From the NCBI GenBank assembly GCA_024275615.1, contig JAJRYU010000349.1, positions 1 to 18,299 on the forward strand: a DNA stretch of 18,299 nt, written 5' to 3'. The stretch is from Planctomycetota bacterium (GTDB lineage: Bacteria > Planctomycetota > GCA-002687715 > DRQF01). Made by a program: the position numbers and the translations under genes. The notes under the pieces are model-generated. The model saw only the letters and a program-made list of their open reading frames with translations, was not told the origin of the DNA and searched no databases. Positions 14,783-18,299 of the stretch are shown piece after piece; within the stretch, counting starts at the first letter, position 1, and the number at the start of each line of letters is the position of its first letter.

Positions 14783-15292
14783 TTAGGGTTTCGAGAGCCG
14801 CCAATCTTTCATGAAGACTTTGTAATACGTATTCATGAGTGCGTCTAGATTCTTGAAGATATCTGGGTCTAGAGTGTATTCAAAATTGAATTGCTTGCCC
14901 TTGGTCTTGTAGCGATTGCGCCATTCGCGGTGACTCTTGATCTCTTCGTATTTTGCTTGTCGTTTGGCTCTTTTCTTGGCCAGGATGGCATTGCGCTTTT
15001 TTTTCTTGATCCATCTTCCGGCGTAGGGGACAAGACCCTTGGCGACTTTTTCCTTTTCCTTGTCGTTGCGCGGAACGAAGCCGTCCTTGCCCTCGATGAA
15101 ACACTCCTTCACCATGTCGGCGGGGATGTTGATCTCACCATTTTTGTAGACAATGGCATAGCCAAGGTCAGTCTTGCGGATCTTGACGTCATCAATGAAA
15201 CGGCTGTCCTTGAGAATCATGCTGTCTTGCCCAAAAGTTGGGACGGACATGAAGATGGCGACAATGACAAGAAAGGCACTCGATGTTTTCAT
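14783..15292 (-). CDS. DUF1570-like metalloprotease, 5' part with signal peptide (ends at in-frame TAA)
   Basis: The start is the ATG at 15292 with AGGG 8 nt upstream; the frame extends to 15340 but would overlap the preceding gene. It opens with a clear signal peptide (MKTSSAFLVIVAIFMSVPTFG). A short beta-rich segment and a very Lys/Arg-rich region follow. Next come FNFEYTLDPDIFKNLDALMN and YYKVFMKDW, resembling the segment that precedes the zinc domain in DUF1570 proteins. The frame then hits TAA (14785-14783) after 169 residues and continues directly into GPLKVCFYHDHATFSQ and the zinc motif. This is best read as one gene of about 506 codons broken by a nonsense codon or a base error. It starts 5 nt after the stop of the secreted gene at 16893-15298, so the two are probably co-transcribed. 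Confidence 0.7.
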   Translation of the reverse strand: MKTSSAFLVIVAIFMSVPTFGQDSMILKDSRFIDDVKIRKTDLGYAIVYKNGEINIPADMVKECFIEGKDGFVPRNDKEKEKVAKGLVPYAGRWIKKKKRNAILAKKRAKRQAKYEEIKSHREWRNRYKTKGKQFNFEYTLDPDIFKNLDALMNTYYKVFMKDWRLSKP

Positions 15293-15297
15293 TCTGA

Positions 15298-16893
15298 TTA
15301 CCCTGCGAAGCTCATGTAAGAGGATTCGAATTTCTTCCATTTGGAGCTATTCCATGACCCAAAAGCGCGGTCGAATATCTTTTGGAGACGATCGTCTTTC
15401 TTGCCTTTGCGTTTGCGAAAGCGCTCATCTTCTAATTTTTCTTGCTCTTCCTCTGAGAGGTCTGCGGTCGATTTGATCCGCTCGGCTTCTCTCTCTTTCT
15501 TCTCACGTGCTTCTTCTTCAGCCGCGACAACAAGGACGGCATTGACGTAGTTTTCAATGAACCCTTTGACTTTTTTCTTGGGGCCGGTCAGGAGGAAACG
15601 CATGAAAGCTCCAGCTTGGGAACGCGCGTGTTCAACTTTGTAGAATTCTTGGTTGCTGGCAGTCAGGAACTTTCTTGGTTTTGCCAGCTTGTCGTCATTG
15701 GCAAGTTCCCGCATGGCAGTTTTTTCCCATATGCTCGGCTTGAGCTTAAGTGTGCTGCCTTTGAGGTCCGAAGACCCAAGGACTTGTGTGAGACCGATCT
15801 GAAACCAACCGGGCAAGCTCCACGAGAGTTTCGGATCCTTGTCGCTGAACCACTTGTTGACGACTGCCTTGTTGACGAACTCAGATTCGAAGGAGTTCTC
15901 ACCAACAGGTTTGTGCGTTGTGATTTCGTAGGCATCGTTCGACCTGCCGAGTGTCTCCCTAAATGACCTTTCTTCAGCGGAATTTGCGCAGATTCGAATG
16001 ACCGTGCGACCGGGTGTTCCGTTCTTCAAGAACTTGAAGTTCTTGTCCATCCACTTGCGGACGGCTTCGCATTGTTTCAGAACTCTCATCGTATACTTCT
16101 TGTCGACATGGGTGAAAGCAACGAAGTTCTTTGTTTTTTGTACGGCCCAACCACTGGTCAGTGTTGCAGACGTGCGGCGTACTTGACGGTCAAATCTTTC
16201 TTCTCGTTTCTTTCGTTTTTCCGATGGTGTTTCTTTTTTTCCACCAAGCGTGGTGTCCACGACGACGTTGTTGTCACCACTGCTTTGACTCTCTAAGATT
16301 GAACCTTTTCTTTGGATGAATTTGAAGGATTTCAAGCTCTTAGTAAACATCGGCTCGAGCTTCTTGATGTGATCCTTTAGACCCTCGAAATAGACAGCCC
16401 ATTTGGCGTCTCGTCCTTCGAAGATCCAGACAATTCCAATGCGCTGGCTCGTGAGCTTTTCGAATTTGTAGCGTTGGCAGACGACCTTGATGCCATTGAC
16501 CTTGCGCTCCTTTGTGTCGGATAGGAAGAAGCCGCCGCGCGCCTTTGCTTTCATGTAAGCATCGAAGTCGCGATACGGGTTCTTGAGACGGAAAGAAAAA
16601 CCGCGGTCGGTCTTGGTGATTTTTGCGCCACGTTCTTTTGTCACTGCATCTGGGAAAAGAACAACCTTCATTTCTGGTCGATGGGTTCGGCCCTCAGCCT
16701 TGTCGCGATAGTCCTTATCAGAAAGGTACTTGGCGACGACCCATTTTTCGGCGGTTGAAATGGGGATCTGCGTCCATTTGGCCGGTGCGTTAATCTGAAA
16801 TCCACGTTTTTGATCGCGGTGCAGATTTTGTGCCCCCAGATAAGACGTCGTCAAAGTGACGAGTAAGAGGGCCAACAAGATTCGTTGCAACAT
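15298..16893 (-). CDS. Secreted protein with PsbP/DUF1795-like N-domain and degenerate DUF1570-like domain
   Basis: The product has 531 residues; ATG with AGGAGA about 8 nt upstream. A signal peptide is clear (MLQRILLALLLVTLTTSYLG, cleavage near AQ). Residues ~25-195 (RGFQINAPAKWTQIPIS to SLKSFKFIQ) look like a PsbP/DUF1795-type beta domain; this rests on pattern only. Residues ~245-450 resemble the DUF1570/peptidase MA-like fold (VQKTKNFVAFTHVDKKYTMR, then KWMDKNF, then RTVIRICANSAEERSF). Where the HExxH helix is expected there is none, and the later SLPGWFQIGLTQVLGSSD matches the family's 'PGWLxEGLAxY' block without its glutamate. It is probably catalytically dead. The C-terminal ~80 residues are charged (EEEAREKKEREAER). 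It sits directly upstream of the active-site-bearing relative, so a partner or substrate-binding role is possible. Confidence 0.7.
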   Translation of the reverse strand: MLQRILLALLLVTLTTSYLGAQNLHRDQKRGFQINAPAKWTQIPISTAEKWVVAKYLSDKDYRDKAEGRTHRPEMKVVLFPDAVTKERGAKITKTDRGFSFRLKNPYRDFDAYMKAKARGGFFLSDTKERKVNGIKVVCQRYKFEKLTSQRIGIVWIFEGRDAKWAVYFEGLKDHIKKLEPMFTKSLKSFKFIQRKGSILESQSSGDNNVVVDTTLGGKKETPSEKRKKREERFDRQVRRTSATLTSGWAVQKTKNFVAFTHVDKKYTMRVLKQCEAVRKWMDKNFKFLKNGTPGRTVIRICANSAEERSFRETLGRSNDAYEITTHKPVGENSFESEFVNKAVVNKWFSDKDPKLSWSLPGWFQIGLTQVLGSSDLKGSTLKLKPSIWEKTAMRELANDDKLAKPRKFLTASNQEFYKVEHARSQAGAFMRFLLTGPKKKVKGFIENYVNAVLVVAAEEEAREKKEREAERIKSTADLSEEEQEKLEDERFRKRKGKKDDRLQKIFDRAFGSWNSSKWKKFESSYMSFAG

Positions 16894-17247
16894 CTATTTC
16901 TCTCCTGTGCCGGTCAATTGTGACCCCGTCCAGCCTGAATCGAACGAAGATCGCCTTGGGATAAGCCCGATCTCCGCCCAGTTTTATGGTTTTGAGCCCC
17001 AACTTGTCAAAGAGTTTTGCGACTAATGAATGGGAGTCCTTAACAATCTAAGAGATCGAGGGCTGAATTTCTCGCGAGTTAATACTCACCTGCTTCTAAG
17101 CTCTTGTTTGCCATTCACTACGGTTAGTTCCAAGGTGACGTTTGATTCGTCGCTGAGTTTTCATGATTTTGCGATCGTGGCCCTCAATGCGGGCGTTTTG
17201 ACCGGGTCCCACATCTTCGATGCCAATTCCTCCATGGCTAGTTCTTT
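16894..17247 (-). pseudogene. Intergenic stretch with possible decayed coding sequence
   Basis: No intact gene is present. On the minus strand, from ATG at 17235, one frame reads a protein-like sequence broken by TGA at 17163-17161 and again at 17088-17086: MEELASKMWDPVKTPALRAT..., then KLSDESNVTLELTVVNGKQE..., then VLTREKFSPRSL. A shift to another frame then reads HSLVAKLFDKLGLKTIKLGG and AYPKAIFVRFRLDGVTI, ending over the start of the next gene. Alternating hydrophobic residues suggest beta strands. Neither TGA lies at a recognisable redox motif, so Sec is not proposed. It may be a decayed small gene, or simply spacer that reads well by chance. The promoter and AGGAGA ribosome site of the secreted gene (start 16893) must also lie here. 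Confidence 0.3.
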
Positions 17248-18299
17248 TCACTGAACGGGAGCCACGACTTCCCGAACCACAGCACCATATTCGTCGCTGA
17301 GTACCAAAATGGCGAATGTCATAGCCGTCTTGCCCTTGGGGCCAGAGAGCGAGGCGTAGTCGAATCGTCCACGGAGATCAGTGTAGCCATCCTTGTGGAA
17401 ACGTACGGTGCCGTTTTGTTCTCGAGCGAATACCTTGATGTAGACCTTGGGAAGGGTTTTCTTTGAATCTGCATGTGAGACTCGCAACTGTCCCGAATTC
17501 TCGTCGATCCACACGGACAAGGAGCTGGCGAAACACGATTGGCGCTTGACCAAACCGGCGGCTGCCACTTCGACAAGGAGATTGGCATTGCGGTATTTTT
17601 CAGGCAGTGTCACATTTTGACGTTCACCACCGGCCTTGAGTTGAATGGTGCGACTTAGGTTTGGGCGGACATAGGCGAAAGAGCCTTTTTCGTTGCGCAC
17701 GAAAGGATTCGCTGAAAACATGAACTCGATGTCCATCTCGTAGAACGCGATTTCGCATTGCTCCAGGTGGGTGTATTCAATTGTGATCTCACGAGACCTT
17801 ACCTTCAGATCAAGAGTTGGCCCCGATGACTCACCGGGCTTGCCATTCCTATTTTTGCCACCACCTTCGTGTGCAATCGCCTTTCTGCCGTCGATTTCGT
17901 CGAGTTGAGAGATCACAAGGCGGAATTTCTTTCGCCAGCGCAAGACGGGATGATCGGCGTAGCGCTCAGCCACAGCGCGCGCGATGAGATGATCGTCGGT
18001 GAAGAAGTCCAGGTAGGCTCGCAAATAGTCGTACTGAATGTGCGAGTCGATCTCTTGTGGTTGAATCTTAGCCGCTGTTTGGATGGCTTCTTCGATGCGG
18101 TCCTGGAGGAGCAAGTAGTAAGTTACATGCATCCAGTCATTGGCATCCAAGACTGGCTTGTACTTGAGAACACTCATGAACGAGGCAAACTGCCGAGCCA
18201 AAGACCGATTGGCGATTTTTCTCTTACTGCCGAATCGGTGGATTCGAGCGTTAATGAGAGGGGAATATTCGATGTGCTCAAAGCTTTTGCGCGCGATAG
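17248..18299 (-). CDS. Large protein of unknown function, C-terminal part (partial at right edge)
   Basis: The frame is open from the right edge to TGA at 17250-17248, so the true start is outside the window; TTG at 18201 is only an in-frame codon. The first ~110 visible residues are helical and repeat-like (EHIEYSPLINARIHRFGS, then WMHVTYYLLLQDRIEEAIQT), reminiscent of TPR or solenoid helices. The rest is beta-rich: SREITIEYTHLEQCEIAFYE, a Gly-rich strand region, and a conserved-looking end KVYIKVFAREQNGTVRFHKD followed by GYTDLRGRFDYASLSG. I do not recognise a named family. The layout (solenoid then beta sandwiches) suits a large secreted or periplasmic protein. Codon use looks like that of its neighbours. 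No enzymatic motif is visible. Confidence 0.75.
   Translation of the reverse strand, partial: IARKSFEHIEYSPLINARIHRFGSKRKIANRSLARQFASFMSVLKYKPVLDANDWMHVTYYLLLQDRIEEAIQTAAKIQPQEIDSHIQYDYLRAYLDFFTDDHLIARAVAERYADHPVLRWRKKFRLVISQLDEIDGRKAIAHEGGGKNRNGKPGESSGPTLDLKVRSREITIEYTHLEQCEIAFYEMDIEFMFSANPFVRNEKGSFAYVRPNLSRTIQLKAGGERQNVTLPEKYRNANLLVEVAAAGLVKRQSCFASSLSVWIDENSGQLRVSHADSKKTLPKVYIKVFAREQNGTVRFHKDGYTDLRGRFDYASLSGPKGKTAMTFAILVLSDEYGAVVREVVAPVQ

Noticed and set aside
16790..17002. Small minus-strand ORF overlapping the start of the secreted gene
   Set aside because: Overlaps a signal-peptide gene with a good ribosome site; the upstream part was instead considered as possible decayed sequence.
17086..17163. 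In-frame TGA codons at 17161 and 17086 as further selenocysteine sites
   Set aside because: No redox motif around either codon, the frame breaks soon after, and I saw no convincing SECIS.

Overview
The window probably comes from a planctomycete-like bacterium (Planctomycetota or a related group) of moderate GC content. The clues are protein families, not a marker gene. There is an ECF sigma factor fused to a membrane anchor and a long carboxypeptidase-regulatory-like tail. There are secreted DUF1570-type (peptidase MA-like) proteins, a very large secreted protein of unknown function, and a multidomain class III adenylate cyclase. No rRNA, tRNA, CRISPR array, transposase or phage gene was seen.

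Layout. 1-620 (+) is the 3' end of a carboxypeptidase-regulatory-like protein, closed by a strong hairpin. 994-2793 (+) is a NarK-type nitrate/nitrite transporter fused to a DoxX-like membrane domain. It converges on fetB (2833-3543, -) across a shared hairpin. Four minus-strand genes follow when read from right to left: the sigma-factor fusion (8587-5675), a peroxiredoxin (5415-4945), an exported TlpA/thioredoxin-like protein (4791-3631) and fetB. Likely intrinsic terminators follow the first three. A DUF418-type membrane protein (8853-10937, +) is split by an in-frame TAG. Next comes an adenylate cyclase (10985-13747, +). On the minus strand are a DUF1570-like metalloprotease split by an in-frame TAA (15292-13772), a secreted relative of it without a zinc motif (16893-15298), a possibly decayed stretch (16894-17247), and the C-terminal part of a large protein running off the right edge (17248-18299).

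The main discovery is a pair of neighbouring genes that look truncated but are very probably selenoprotein genes. In the TlpA-like gene, UGA replaces the first Cys of the CGPC motif, giving W-U-G-P-C. In the peroxiredoxin gene, UGA replaces the peroxidatic Cys of P-x3-T-x2-C. In both, the reading frame continues through a complete, family-typical C-terminal half. In both, a hairpin whose loop starts about 28-31 nt after the UGA fits a bacterial SECIS element. One loop is GGUC, which from memory also occurs in the E. coli fdhF element. Together they suggest a selenium-dependent redox pair, with a cytosolic peroxidase and an exported disulfide/selenenylsulfide reductase. The Sec machinery (selA, selB, selC, selD) is not in the window.

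Two other genes have in-frame stops of different types (TAG, TAA) that are not at catalytic cysteines. These look like nonsense mutations or sequence errors, and they serve as a contrast to the two UGA cases.
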